Below, one piece after another: positions 1-10,393 of a stretch of 64,000 nucleotides of DNA (position 1 is its first letter; each line of letters opens with the position of its first letter). The position numbers and the translations under genes were made by a program. Source of the stretch: Candidatus Metaruminococcus caecorum (lineage in GTDB: Bacteria; Bacillota; Clostridia; Oscillospirales; Ruminococcaceae); contig CAJFTY010000060.1 of NCBI GenBank assembly GCA_904420045.1, positions 1 through 64,000 on the forward strand. The letters are read 5' to 3'. Under the pieces are notes generated by a model. It was not told where the DNA came from. It searched no databases and saw only the letters and a program-made list of their open reading frames with translations.

Positions 1-1910
<1,910 letters not shown>

Positions 1911-1934
1911 GAACCACGCTTTTAACAGCGTAAA

Positions 1935-1966
1935 AACTCCCCTGGCAAAGGCCAGGGGAGTTTTTT
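1935..1966 (+). terminator. Rho-independent terminator after ppdK
   Basis: A 10-bp G/C-rich stem (CTCCCCTGGC / GCCAGGGGAG) with a 4-base loop is followed directly by TTTTTT, 26 bases past the ppdK stop. Confidence 0.92.
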
Positions 1967-2102
1967 GTCTACACGGCTTATTAGCAATTCGGTTTTGAAT
2001 GAAATAAAGGGATTTAACCCTGTATCGGGCCAAGACAACTGGAAAGCCCTTGAAAGGAGAGAAAAAAGCCTGTTATCTCCGCCGCTCGCGGCCGCCCGAC
2101 GG

Positions 2103-2131
2103 TTGACGGAAGACCGCCTTTATGGTATCAT
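2103..2131 (+). promoter_or_regulatory. SigmaA-type promoter with long leader to the CNNM gene
   Basis: TTGACG and TATCAT are separated by 17 bases. The predicted start near 2138 leaves a leader of about 310 bases before the ATG at 2448. The leader contains a possible mini-ORF (2168-2245) and hairpins at 2263-2330, such as GGGGA/TCCCC and TTTCGC/GCGAAA. No known riboswitch was recognised in it. Confidence 0.6.
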
Positions 2132-2167
2132 AATGCCATCTTTTTAATCGTAAGGAGACTGAATTTC

Positions 2168-2245
2168 GTGGACGACACCCCTGAACCTGGGCCGTTCTCC
2201 AAACAATTGCTATTTCGCATCATCTGCGCAAGATTAATTCGATAG
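2168..2245 (+). CDS. Possible 25-residue leader peptide
   Basis: A GTG codon 10 bases after AAGGAG opens a 25-residue frame that begins DDTPEPGPFSKQLLFRIICA and ends in a basic RLIR tail. It lies just downstream of a good promoter and ahead of the CNNM membrane protein gene. It could be a leader peptide or chance. No family is recognised, and the gene is too short for coding statistics. Confidence 0.3.
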   Translation: MDDTPEPGPFSKQLLFRIICARLIR

Positions 2246-2447
2246 ACATTGGGAAAATTTCTGTGGGGATGCCGTCCCCTGTTTCGCTGTGCGAAACCAC
2301 AGGTTTTACCGCCGTCAAAGGCGAATCCCCATTGCCTGTCGCTTTGGTTCTTGCGCTTTTTTGCGTCCTTTATGAGTGCTCTGCCAAGCCGTCCGCATAT
2401 GTTTCAAACCAATGTCCAATACAAAGAAATGAGGATTTATCAAGATT

Positions 2448-3773
2448 ATGAGTGTTTTACCCAGTATTCTGCTGCTGATCGTGCTGATCGGCGTCAACGC
2501 TTTTTTTGCCATGAGCGAAATCGCCATTATCTCCGCCAACGCCACCAAGATGAAAAATCTGGCGGATGAGGGGAACAAAAAGGCCGCCCTGCTTTTAAAA
2601 ATTACCGATGCACCGTCGGACTTTCTGGCTACGATTCAGGTAGGGGTCACCCTGTCGGGATTCCTGGCCTCCGCGGTGGCGGCGGATAAATTTGCCAACA
2701 TGCTCACCGCAAAACTCACGTTTATCCCCATCCCCCTGTCGGTGCTCAGCGGCATCGTGCTGGTGGTAATCACGCTGGTGCTGTCCTACTTCACCCTGAT
2801 CTTCGGAGAACTGGTCCCCAAGCGGATCGCCATGAAATATTCGGATAAAATGTCCCTGGCGGTGGTGAACATCATCTGGGGCGTGTACAAAGTATGTCGC
2901 CCGTTTATCATCCTGCTGTCCGCCAGTACAAACCTGGTGCTGCGCTTGTTCGGCATCGGCAGCCAGAACGAGGAAGAAAAAGTCACCGAAGAAGAAATCC
3001 TGATGATGGTGGAGTCCGGCGGTCAGGCCGGTACCATCCGTCAGGACGAAACCGAGATGATAAAAAATATTTTCGAATTTGACGACCGCCGGGTCTCGGA
3101 TGTGATGACCCACCGCACCGACCTGGTTGCCATTGAGGAGAACGCCACGCCTCAGGAGCTCAAAGACCTGCTCCGGGAAGAACGCTATTCCAGGCTTCCG
3201 GTCTATCTGGACGATTTGGACAACATCACCGGCATGATTAGCGTGCGGGATGTTTTGCTGTGCGACGACCTGCCCGACACCATCAAGCCCTTTGTCAAAC
3301 CTGTGCTGTACGTTCCCTCCACCGTGCGGTGCAGCGCGCTTCTCAACCAGTTTAAAGAGCAGCGCGCCCACCTGGCCGTGGTGGTGGACGAATACGGCGG
3401 AACCGAAGGCCTGGTCACCATCGACGATCTGCTGGAGGCCATCGTGGGCGAACTGGAGGATGAAGAGGACGAGGAGGAAAACCGGGTCACCCTGACCGAG
3501 GACGGCGCCTATCTGTTGGACGCCGATCTGTCGGTGGAGGATGCCGAAGCGATCTTCGGCTCCCCCATTTTTATCGGGGAAACCGATTATGAAACCATCA
3601 ACGGTTTTGTCTGCGGCGAACTGGACCGGATTCCCAAGGTGGGTGAAGAATTGTGCCTGGGCGAAGGCGCATACCGCCTGCGGGTGCAGGAGGCAAACTC
3701 CCGCCAGGTTCTTTTGGTTCGCATTGAAAAATTGCCCGAACCGAATCCTCAAAAGGAACAAGATCCCCAATAA
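2448..3773 (+). CDS. CNNM/CorC-type hemolysin-family membrane protein with CBS pair
   Basis: 441 residues with the standard layout of the HlyC/CorC (CNNM) family. An N-terminal transmembrane DUF21/CNNM domain covers about residues 1-185. A Bateman pair of CBS domains covers about 205-325 (DVMTHRTDLVAIEENAT ... AVVVDEYGGTEGLVTIDDLL). A C-terminal CorC_HlyC domain covers about 345-425. Family members are linked to Mg2+/Co2+ transport or efflux in the cytoplasmic membrane; the name hemolysin is historical. The start is preceded by a weak GAGG 13 bases upstream. The gene is monocistronic, with a long leader upstream and a terminator directly after the stop. The substrate ion cannot be read from the sequence. 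Confidence 0.9.
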   Translation: MSVLPSILLLIVLIGVNAFFAMSEIAIISANATKMKNLADEGNKKAALLLKITDAPSDFLATIQVGVTLSGFLASAVAADKFANMLTAKLTFIPIPLSVLSGIVLVVITLVLSYFTLIFGELVPKRIAMKYSDKMSLAVVNIIWGVYKVCRPFIILLSASTNLVLRLFGIGSQNEEEKVTEEEILMMVESGGQAGTIRQDETEMIKNIFEFDDRRVSDVMTHRTDLVAIEENATPQELKDLLREERYSRLPVYLDDLDNITGMISVRDVLLCDDLPDTIKPFVKPVLYVPSTVRCSALLNQFKEQRAHLAVVVDEYGGTEGLVTIDDLLEAIVGELEDEEDEEENRVTLTEDGAYLLDADLSVEDAEAIFGSPIFIGETDYETINGFVCGELDRIPKVGEELCLGEGAYRLRVQEANSRQVLLVRIEKLPEPNPQKEQDPQ

Positions 3774-3776
3774 CAT

Positions 3777-3816
3777 AAAACCCGCCGGATTACAATTGAA
3801 ATCCGGCGGGTTTTAT
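3777..3816 (+). terminator. Bidirectional terminator after the CNNM gene
   Basis: Stem CCCGCCGGAT / ATCCGGCGGG is flanked by AAAA on the left and TTTT on the right. It can end transcription from the CNNM gene and also from the minus-strand XRE gene. Confidence 0.88.
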
Positions 3817-3908
3817 GTTACGATGATACATGTGATTCACACGCGTTTTGCAACAAGTTTTTAAAAAAAGAAGGACCGCTTCATACGCGATCCTTGTTGA
3901 AAAAACTG

Positions 3909-4136
3909 TTATTCCCAGGTCAGCAATTCTGACGGCGAGCGTTTGAGCGCCTTGGACAGTGAAAACAGAATATCCATGGAAAAGGAGCTTCCGTCTCCCG
4001 CCGTTTCGATTTTGCTTAAATATCCACGGGAAATGCCCGCTCTGTCGGCTAAGACTTGCTGAGACCAGCCCATTTGCTTGCGGCACTGACGAATCTTTTT
4101 TGCAAGCATTTTGAATTCTTCTTGATTTCCTCTCAT
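3909..4136 (-). CDS. Small XRE-family helix-turn-helix regulator
   Basis: A 75-residue single-domain protein. The Xre/Cro HTH runs from about residue 12 to 68 (KKIRQCRKQMGWSQQVLADR, then GISRGYLSKIE). I start at ATG 4136, which has AAGGG 9 bases upstream; the track's TTG start adds two residues and has no better site. There is no extra sensor domain, so it probably acts as a dimeric repressor of unknown target. The upstream strand reads toward a region with TATAAT near 4165, and no partner toxin gene is visible. It lies alone between two convergent transcription ends. Confidence 0.8.
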   Translation of the reverse strand: MRGNQEEFKMLAKKIRQCRKQMGWSQQVLADRAGISRGYLSKIETAGDGSSFSMDILFSLSKALKRSPSELLTWE

Positions 4137-4308
4137 CGTCAACCACCCTTTTTCTTTTAATTATAGAAGCCGATTGACGAATATTTTGTCGTATTCTGTC
4201 GTTTATCACAGCAAAATCTTGAATATTTTGTTAATTATAGGTTGTTTTAGGCGATTTTGCGCTATATAAGAGCGTTATCGGAAGAATGCTTCCTGTTTCG
4301 TTCTTTTT

Positions 4309-5475
4309 CTACGCAATACTATCGTATACTCCAATTATGCTTCCATTTTTCCAATAAGTGCGGGGAACGCGTTTTCCGATCAGACAAACGGTTTCATAGG
4401 GAATGGTCCCAACGCCCTGAGCCAGTTCCTCCACCGGGAGGAATCCATCCCCGTCCCGGCCGAATACTGTGACGATATCCCCTGTTCGCGTTTCGGGGAT
4501 GCCGGTGACATCCACAATCATCTGATCCATGCAGACGTTGCCCAACACCCGGGCCCGCCGGCCGTGGATCAGCACCTCGCCCTTGTTGGACAGAAGCCTT
4601 GGATACCCATCTGCATAACCGATGGGTATGGTGGCCACCCGCATTGGCTGTTCCGCCACAAAGGTGCGGGAATAGCTGATCGCTGTGCCCTTTTCCACAG
4701 TTTTGACCATGGCGACGGTGGATTTTAACTCCATAACCGGCTTTAAAGGGAGTGTTGTCCCCATTTCATTCGAAGGCGCGATCCCGTACAGGATGATGCC
4801 CGGCCGGGCTAGATCGTACGAAAGCTCGGGATAGTCCATGATACCCGCGCTGTTTTGCAGGTGAAGTATCAAATTGGGAAACGCCTGTTTAAACACCTCT
4901 GCTGCTTGGTCAAACCGCTTGATTTGAAGCCGGGTGTATGCTCTGGCCTCCTCCCCGTCGCAGTCCGCATGGGAAAAGTGAGAAAAAAGCCCGGTGGGCA
5001 AAAGGCCCCGGCATTCTTGAAGCTCCCGGACCGCTTCCTGGCAGGACTCCGCTGCAAAACCAATGCGGCCCATGCCGGTGTCCAGCTTGACGTGCACGTT
5101 CACCTGTACACCGCTCTCCAACGCCGCCGCGTTTAAAGCCTGGGCATATTCCGGCGAAAAAACCGCCTGGGTAATGTTGTGCGCTTCCAGATCCTTCCCG
5201 TGCTGTACAGGCGTCATCCCCAAGATCAGAATATCCCCTGTAATGCCAGCCCGGCGCAGGGACAGCGCCTCCTCCAGGTTGGACACCCCGAACCAGCAAA
5301 GCCCCATGTTTTGCAGCTCTCTTGCCACAAAGGCGTCGCCGTGACCATAGGCGTCCGCTTTGACAATGCCCATCATCTGGGTAGAAGGGTGAAGCCTGTT
5401 GCGGATGATCTCCACATTTTCCCGCAGATGATCCAGATTAATCTGTGCCCAGGTTCTTTTTAAAAAATCATTCAC
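4309..5475 (-). CDS. alr: Alanine racemase
   Basis: 388 residues, the usual family length. It is a PLP enzyme converting L-Ala to D-Ala for peptidoglycan; in spore formers it also removes D-Ala germinant. The N-terminal barrel carries VKADAYGHGD, with the PLP lysine at position 39 as in characterised enzymes. The C-terminal domain has GNVCMDQMIVDVT, holding the conserved Met-Asp region, and GYADGYPR. I start at GTG 5475, which has GAGG 8 bases upstream; the 585-residue track ORF adds about 200 residues that look like antisense of the divergent DUF1273 gene. The neighbour at 5614 is divergent. Identity is secure. Confidence 0.96.
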   Translation of the reverse strand: MNDFLKRTWAQINLDHLRENVEIIRNRLHPSTQMMGIVKADAYGHGDAFVARELQNMGLCWFGVSNLEEALSLRRAGITGDILILGMTPVQHGKDLEAHNITQAVFSPEYAQALNAAALESGVQVNVHVKLDTGMGRIGFAAESCQEAVRELQECRGLLPTGLFSHFSHADCDGEEARAYTRLQIKRFDQAAEVFKQAFPNLILHLQNSAGIMDYPELSYDLARPGIILYGIAPSNEMGTTLPLKPVMELKSTVAMVKTVEKGTAISYSRTFVAEQPMRVATIPIGYADGYPRLLSNKGEVLIHGRRARVLGNVCMDQMIVDVTGIPETRTGDIVTVFGRDGDGFLPVEELAQGVGTIPYETVCLIGKRVPRTYWKNGSIIGVYDSIA

Positions 5476-5613
5476 AATTGTTTCCTCACATTCTCGATCT
5501 TGTTGCGATGGTGCAAATAATTTTTGTATACAGATAACAACGCCGGCTTGCTGAAATTCCCGTTTTACAAAAGCGAAACCGCGTCTGCCGGCCAAAGAAA
5601 AAGGAGATTTGCC

Positions 5614-6141
5614 ATGGCCACCGAATACACCGCCTGTTTTACCGGCCACCGCCCGGAAAAACTCGTTTCTTATGGCACGGATCGGCTGGACGCCGTTTCC
5701 TCCGTCAAAAAGCAACTTTATCAGATGATTGTGCAAGCGGTGGAACAAGGCTATACGCATTTTTACAGTGGAATGGCCCGAGGCGTGGATCTTTACGCTG
5801 CCCAAACCGTGCTGTATCTGAAGCGGCAGTATCCCCGCCTGACGCTCACTGGCGTGATCCCCTTTTCGGGCCATCATCAGGATTGGAGCATTGCCTGGCA
5901 GCAGTGCTTTCAGGTGGTGCTGGCCCAATGCGACCAGGTGGAAACCTTGAGCAGTCAGTACTTTCCCGGCTGCTACCAACAGCGCAACGAGTACATGGTG
6001 GACCGGTCGGGGCTGGTCATCGCCGTGTGGAACGGGCGCAGAAGCGGAACTGCCAATACCCTGCAATACGCCCGTTTGACCGGAAAAGAAATCCGCTGTA
6101 CGCGAATTGATCCAGCCGGCGGCTGCCCTGGGCGGAGATAA
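5614..6141 (+). CDS. DUF1273 / YpsA-like SLOG-family protein
   Basis: 175 residues starting at ATG 5614 with AAAAGGAG 8 bases upstream. CFTGHRPEKL at residues 8-17, GMARGVDLYAA near 55 and NEYMVDRSGLVIAVWNG near 130 match the DUF1273/YpsA branch of the SLOG (Rossmann-like, nucleotide-ligand-binding) superfamily. YpsA in Bacillus is linked to cell-division control, but the ligand is not known. The gene is transcribed divergently from alr and ends at its own terminator. The family call is firm; the molecular role is open. Confidence 0.85.
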   Translation: MATEYTACFTGHRPEKLVSYGTDRLDAVSSVKKQLYQMIVQAVEQGYTHFYSGMARGVDLYAAQTVLYLKRQYPRLTLTGVIPFSGHHQDWSIAWQQCFQVVLAQCDQVETLSSQYFPGCYQQRNEYMVDRSGLVIAVWNGRRSGTANTLQYARLTGKEIRCTRIDPAGGCPGRR

Positions 6142-6170
6142 AGGCGCAACCCTGTTTTGGTTGCGCCTTT
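6141..6170 (+). terminator. Terminator after the DUF1273 gene
   Basis: AAGGCGCAACC and GGTTGCGCCTT form an 11-bp stem with a short loop, directly at the stop codon. Confidence 0.85.
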
Positions 6171-6216
6171 CATGATCGTTTGCGTTCCGGCCGGTGACAG
6201 CTTTCCGGCCAAACCG

Positions 6217-6402
6217 CTATTTTTTGCGCTTTTTCCCCGTCCTGGTGGTCAGCAAAACAATTCCCACCACATTGGCCAAAATGGAAACCACAATCAGGAC
6301 AAAACCCAGTCCGGATTCCGCAAACAGCATCAGACAAAGACTGACGATCAATAAAAGAATTCCCGCGGCCAGCAAGACCGCTCCCGCTATTTTCAAACCC
6401 AT
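6217..6402 (-). CDS. Small two-helix membrane protein
   Basis: 61 residues from ATG 6402 (AAAGGTG about 10 bases upstream). Two hydrophobic segments, IAGAVLLAAGILLLIVSLCL and GFVLIVVSILANVVGIVLL, are joined by a short polar turn, and the tail is very basic (TRTGKKRKK), suggesting a cytoplasmic C-terminus. No family is recognised. The track starts of 84 and 92 residues add sequence without membrane character. It is convergent with the DUF1273 gene. Confidence 0.5.
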   Translation of the reverse strand: MGLKIAGAVLLAAGILLLIVSLCLMLFAESGLGFVLIVVSILANVVGIVLLTTRTGKKRKK

Positions 6403-6495
6403 TCCACACGCACCTTTCACACACCGTTTCTTATAATATACTATACTTTCCGGCGGATTACAACCGGTTTTCCCGGATTTTTCCCCCAATATCAC

Positions 6496-6787
6496 GCAAA
6501 ACCGATCCCGAATTTTAATCGAAATCCCGACGGAATCTCCTCATATTTATTACGTTTTGTAATAATCCTTTTCATTATACAGACTTTCAACCTTTTCCAC
6601 ATGGTTTTCAACACTTCCGGTTGAAAACGTGGAAAAAACAAACACCCTTACCGCTTCTCGACTGCCTGAGGCAAATACCGAACCGCTTTTTTCTCACATC
6701 AGAAAAAGACAAAAAAAATTGACGAGCTAACTGCTCGCCACAAAATAAGGTAAGTATGGAGTTAATTATAAAGGAGGGGGGATTGAC
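6496..6787. other. Gene-free AT-rich stretch with a 17-bp bulged inverted repeat
   Basis: No credible ORF. At 6593-6636, TTTTCCAC-atg-GTTTTCAAC pairs perfectly with GTTGAAAAC-GTGGAAAA around a 7-base loop. TTTTCCACA is one base from a DnaA box. A second short hairpin (CGAGC/GCTCG) lies near 6725, followed by TAAAGGAGGGGGG at about 6770. No SRP RNA, which lies next to tadA in Bacillus, was found here. Confidence 0.5.
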
Positions 6788-6847
6788 ATGGAAACAAATC
6801 TGTTTCCATGTTTTCATTTTATCATCCCACTTTCCTTGATTTGTTAA
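6788..6847 (+). CDS. Possible 19-residue hydrophobic peptide overlapping a palindrome
   Basis: The frame METNLFPCFHFIIPLSLIC starts 6 to 8 bases after a very strong AGGAGGGG. Its first codons lie in a perfect 10-bp palindrome, CATGGAAACA-aatc-TGTTTCCATG (6787-6810), followed by TTTTCATTTT, which could sequester the start or act as a weak terminator. Size, hydrophobicity and a hairpin over the start recall type I toxin genes, but no antisense RNA promoter was identified and no family is recognised. Confidence 0.3.
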   Translation: METNLFPCFHFIIPLSLIC

Positions 6848-6854
6848 ATAAATG

Positions 6855-7376
6855 TTAATTTTCGCAGAAAGTTCTTATATCCCGCATCTTTTTTCTCTCC
6901 TCCCGCAAGCGGGAAAAGAAATCGCTGAGCAGCCCGGCGCATTGATCCTCCAGCACACCGCCGAACAGCTGGGGGCGGTGATTAAACGGAAGGGCAAACA
7001 AATCGGTCACCGACCCCGCGCATCCGGCCTTGGGATCGTATGCCCCAAAATACACAGTTTGAATCCGGGCGTTGATAATGGCGCCGCTGCACATGGGACA
7101 GGGTTCCAACGTCACGTACAGATCGCACTGGTGGAGACGCCATCCTCCCAGCCTGCGGCAGGCGTCCTCAATCGCGGCAATTTCCGCATGAGCGGTGGCC
7201 AGCTTCCCCGTTTCCCGGGTGTTGTAGCCCGTACCCACCACCTGGCCGTTTCGCACCACCACGGCGCCGATGGGAACTTCACCCAACTCCTCCGCCAAAT
7301 GGGCTTGGCGGATCGCTTCCAGCATAAACTGCTCCTGATACCCTTCCGGCAGCGGCTTATGCTCGGTCTGGGTCAT
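6855..7376 (-). CDS. tadA: tRNA-adenosine deaminase (A34 to inosine)
   Basis: 173 residues of the zinc cytidine/deoxycytidylate deaminase fold. HAEIAAI holds the zinc His and catalytic Glu, and PCPMCSGAI holds the two zinc Cys. GEVPIGAVVV at the N-terminus is typical of TadA. It deaminates the wobble adenosine of tRNA-Arg(ACG). The ATG overlaps the stop of the upstream CPBP protease gene (ATGA), so the two are translationally coupled. No clear T-tract terminator follows; the palindrome at 6787-6810 is the nearest hairpin. Confidence 0.94.
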   Translation of the reverse strand: MTQTEHKPLPEGYQEQFMLEAIRQAHLAEELGEVPIGAVVVRNGQVVGTGYNTRETGKLATAHAEIAAIEDACRRLGGWRLHQCDLYVTLEPCPMCSGAIINARIQTVYFGAYDPKAGCAGSVTDLFALPFNHRPQLFGGVLEDQCAGLLSDFFSRLREERKKMRDIRTFCEN

Positions 7377-8671
7377 CCCAGCACCTCAAAGTTGATCGCG
7401 ATGGTCACCACATAGTAAATCGCCGCGATCAGGAAGCCCGCGCTGAGCAGCGCGGTTTTCACCCGGGCCCCCACCGAAAGAGCCCCGTCGGGGTTAATCA
7501 ACCGGAACGCGTGTTTATCCCGCACGGCAAACACCACCACACCGATGATACCACCCAATAAAAACGCGGCGCTGATGATGAGGTTGACAAGCTCCCCTGT
7601 CTGCTGAGAAAATCCCGCCAACACAAGCGGGAGCAGCGTGGCAAGCACGTTGTTGAGTAAGTGCAGCAGGATTCCCGTCCACAGGGAACCGGTGCGCAGG
7701 ATGAAATAGCCCATGACCATGGCCAGCAAAAAGGCGTTGACCGCCTGTACAAAATTCCCGTGCACCAGCGCAAACAGCAGAGAAGAGACAAGCAGCGCCA
7801 CCGTGTCTCCGTACCGGCGCAGGGAGGTCATGATTACTCCGCGAAACAAAAGCTCCTCCAAAAAGGCGGGAACCACCGTCATGCAAAGGGTAAACACCAA
7901 AAACGCGGCGGTGTCCCCCTCGGGAGCCGTGAAGTCCGGCGTCACCGGTGACAGCCGGAACCGGCTCAAAAACTGTTCCAGAAGTCCGATTAATCCGCTG
8001 GACACCACCGTGACCCCTAAAAAGATCGGGACGGACAAAAGCGCCGGCTCGGCTTTGGGCACCTGAAACAGCCGCTTCATAGAAAACGGCCGACGCAAGG
8101 CCAAAAACAAAAGCACAATACAGGTCAGCAGGCAGAGGATGTAAATCGTATTGTTAAAAATGGATGCCATCAACTGGGTGGTAGCTACCGTCCTGCCCTG
8201 CTGCGCATCATAGTAGATCTGATCGGTAAACAGGTGGAACAAAAACGTCATGGGCAGCACCAGCAGGCCGGACAGCACCGAAAACAGCACGGCGGTCAAC
8301 GACACCGCGGTCACCGTTTGTTTAATGGAGCGTTTTTCCTTCATGTCAGGCCGTTCTTCCACAAAGCCCAGGCCCTGCATATAGGCATATCCGGTCTGCG
8401 GCGGGGGCGTCCATCCCGGAGGGACCCCAGGCTGCGCGTTTTGCTGGGCATAGGGATCCCACCCATAGGGCTGCTGAGGGCCGCCCATTGGAGCACCGCC
8501 GCCTGCATTCCAGGTGTTTGACCCGGATGCACCGGTCTGAAAACCCGGAGGGACATCCTCCGTATTCTGATTGGGCTGACGGTAAATCCAGTCGTTACCG
8601 GAGGAATGCTCCCGCTGGGGGTTCTGTTGTCCCCCCTTGTACCCGTAGCCGTTTTCAGGATATTCGTTCAT
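7373..8671 (-). CDS. CPBP-family intramembrane glutamic-type protease with Pro/Gln-rich N-tail
   Basis: 432 residues from ATG 8671 (GGAAAGGG about 9 bases upstream); the track's 501-residue start lacks a site. The first ~120 residues are a soluble, Pro/Gly/Gln-rich cytoplasmic tail. About eight membrane segments follow. The CPBP (Abi/CAAX-like) signature is present: EELLFRG near residue 265 and a later HGNFVQAVNAF. Family members cleave membrane substrates or prenylated peptides, or serve in bacteriocin self-immunity. It is cotranscribed with tadA, an association that says little about its substrate. Confidence 0.85.
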   Translation of the reverse strand: MNEYPENGYGYKGGQQNPQREHSSGNDWIYRQPNQNTEDVPPGFQTGASGSNTWNAGGGAPMGGPQQPYGWDPYAQQNAQPGVPPGWTPPPQTGYAYMQGLGFVEERPDMKEKRSIKQTVTAVSLTAVLFSVLSGLLVLPMTFLFHLFTDQIYYDAQQGRTVATTQLMASIFNNTIYILCLLTCIVLLFLALRRPFSMKRLFQVPKAEPALLSVPIFLGVTVVSSGLIGLLEQFLSRFRLSPVTPDFTAPEGDTAAFLVFTLCMTVVPAFLEELLFRGVIMTSLRRYGDTVALLVSSLLFALVHGNFVQAVNAFLLAMVMGYFILRTGSLWTGILLHLLNNVLATLLPLVLAGFSQQTGELVNLIISAAFLLGGIIGVVVFAVRDKHAFRLINPDGALSVGARVKTALLSAGFLIAAIYYVVTIAINFEVLG

Positions 8672-8821
8672 CCAACCAAACCCTTTCCACACACCAAAAT
8701 CTAGCTCCAGGACGTTCACGCCCGAACCTATACAAAAAGCCATCCGCGTCCCCTTTTTTTCGAAAAAGACTGGGCAGCACGCCCGGTCATAAAAAGGAGC
8801 CTGCTTTTTCACTCTGCGGAT

Positions 8822-8850
8822 ATTATAGCATCTCCCCAAATGTGAATCAA
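8822..8850 (-). promoter_or_regulatory. SigmaA-type promoter for CPBP-tadA
   Basis: Read on the minus strand, TTGATT and TATAAT are 17 bases apart, about 150 bases before the CPBP start. Confidence 0.75.
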
Positions 8851-8928
8851 TATCATTTTTGGTGGTTTTCTTTAGCAAACTGTAAAGATTACAGGCTTTC
8901 TCCCTTTAAAACATGCGGAACAAGACAA

Positions 8929-9070
8929 GGCCGCCGGTTTCCCGGCGGCCTCAGACTGTGAACAACCCAATGTAAACAAGATAAAAATTGCAAAACCGGC
9001 AACAAAGGTGCAACGCCTTTTCAAGCCGTATGGTTTTGCCGACGACAAATCCCATGACGATGGGATTTGT
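8929..9070. repeat. Intergenic hairpins between fucO-like gene and CPBP promoter
   Basis: The 8851-9176 spacer holds no gene. It contains perfect hairpins GGCCGCCGG-tttc-CCGGCGGCC (8929-8950) and ACAAATCCCAT-gacg-ATGGGATTTGT (9045-9070). GTTTCCCGGCGGCCT recurs near 9100. Their short ttt/tttc loops resemble the hairpin modules found elsewhere in this window. Confidence 0.6.
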
Positions 9071-9116
9071 GGGGAAATGTTGGAAGAGGGGGTTTCCCGG
9101 CGGCCTCCATGCCGCA

Positions 9117-9150
9117 AAACGCGCCCCGGGAAACCGTTCCCCGGGGCGCG
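9117..9150 (-). terminator. Terminator of the iron alcohol dehydrogenase gene
   Basis: GCGCCCCGGGAA / TTCCCCGGGGCGC forms a 12-bp stem about 27 bases past the stop on the minus strand, followed by TTTT. Confidence 0.75.
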
Positions 9151-9176
9151 CAAATTCAGCTTTATACAGAAAAAAG

Positions 9177-10325
9177 TTACAACAGCGAACGGTACAGCGC
9201 CGCGATTTCTTCCACGCTGGTCTCCCGCGGATTGCCGGGGCGGCAGGCGTCATCGTAGGCAGACTGGGACAAAAACGCCACGTCCTCCTCTTTGACGATG
9301 GCCTTTAAGTCGGAGGGGATTCCCACGTCCGCAGCCAGTTTGCGCACCGCGTCCACCGCGGCTTTGCGGTATTCCTCCTGGGACATGGCCTCGGTTCCCT
9401 CCACACCCATGGCCGCCGCGATATCCCGGTATTTTTCACCGGTGCAGGGGGCGTTGTACTCCATGACGGTGGGCAGCAAAATTGCGTTGGCCACACCGTG
9501 GGGCGTGTCGTACACTGCACCCAGAGGATGGGCCATCGAATGGACGATCCCCAGTCCCACGTTGGAAAAGCCCATACCGGCCACATACTGCCCCAGCGCC
9601 ATGCCTTCTCTTCCTTCAGGAGTGTTGTCCACCGCGCCCCGCAGGTGGTTGGAGATGATCTCAATGGCCTTGAGATGGAACATATCCGACAGCGCCCATG
9701 CGCCCTGGGTAATGTACCCTTCAATGGCGTGGGTCAAAGCGTCCATTCCGGTGGCGGCGGTCAGCCCCTTAGGCATCGAGCTCATCATGTCAGGGTCCAC
9801 CACGGCCACCACGGGAATATCGTGCACGTCCACGCAGACCATCTTTCGCTTTTTTTCCTCGTCGGTGATCACGTAGTTGATGGTGACCTCCGCCGCGGTG
9901 CCCGCCGTAGTGGGCACTGCCAGAATCGGAACGGATTTATTTTTGGTAGGCGCTACACCTTCCAGGCTTCGGACGTCGGCAAACTCCGGATTGGCGATGA
10001 TAATGCCGATGGCCTTGGCGGTGTCGATGGACGATCCGCCGCCGATGGCGACAATGCAGTCCGCTTTTGCCTCCTGATACGCCGCCACGCCCGCCTGCAC
10101 GTTGGCAATGGTGGGATTCGCCTTGATGCCGTCGTACACCGCGTAGGGGATGGACGCGCCCTCCAGCACGTCGGTCACCTTTTGGGTGACGCCGAATTTA
10201 ATCAGATCCGGGTCGGAGCAGACAAACGCTTTTTGGAGCCCTCTGCCCTTGATTTCGTCCGCGATGCTTAAAATCGCGCCCGCCCCGTGATAAGAAGTTT
10301 CATTTAATACAAACCGGTTTGCCAT
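9177..10325 (-). CDS. fucO: Iron-containing alcohol dehydrogenase, lactaldehyde reductase-like
   Basis: 382 residues, a full-length group III Fe-dependent dehydrogenase. The nucleotide loop GGGSSIDTAKA lies near residue 97, and the metal ligands fall in GMDALTHAIEGY and HSMAHPLGAVYDTPHG. Across its length it most resembles FucO, which reduces L-lactaldehyde to 1,2-propanediol with NADH, but the family is broad and 1,3-propanediol or other alcohols are possible. No fucose or rhamnose genes lie nearby. It is monocistronic with its own promoter and terminator. The symbol reflects closest resemblance, not proof. Confidence 0.85.
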   Translation of the reverse strand: MANRFVLNETSYHGAGAILSIADEIKGRGLQKAFVCSDPDLIKFGVTQKVTDVLEGASIPYAVYDGIKANPTIANVQAGVAAYQEAKADCIVAIGGGSSIDTAKAIGIIIANPEFADVRSLEGVAPTKNKSVPILAVPTTAGTAAEVTINYVITDEEKKRKMVCVDVHDIPVVAVVDPDMMSSMPKGLTAATGMDALTHAIEGYITQGAWALSDMFHLKAIEIISNHLRGAVDNTPEGREGMALGQYVAGMGFSNVGLGIVHSMAHPLGAVYDTPHGVANAILLPTVMEYNAPCTGEKYRDIAAAMGVEGTEAMSQEEYRKAAVDAVRKLAADVGIPSDLKAIVKEEDVAFLSQSAYDDACRPGNPRETSVEEIAALYRSLL

Positions 10326-10393
10326 AGTACTTCCTCCTTTTAATTGAAAAACGTGTTTCCCGTTCTTTATTAAACACCGAAGTCTTTATCTTC

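Noticed and set aside
1965-2147. 60-residue ORF after the ppdK terminator
   Set aside because: Starts inside the terminator T-tract, no RBS, no domain.
2249-2569. ORFs at 2249-2569 and 2263-2451
   Set aside because: They overlap the leader hairpins and the start of the CNNM gene and lack ribosome sites.
4309-6066. 585-residue ORF as one large protein
   Set aside because: The first ~200 residues are antisense to the DUF1273 gene; GTG 5475 with a proper RBS gives normal-length Alr.
6500-6850. SRP RNA downstream of tadA as in Bacillus
   Set aside because: The conserved apical GGAAGGAAGCAGCC-type core is absent on both strands.
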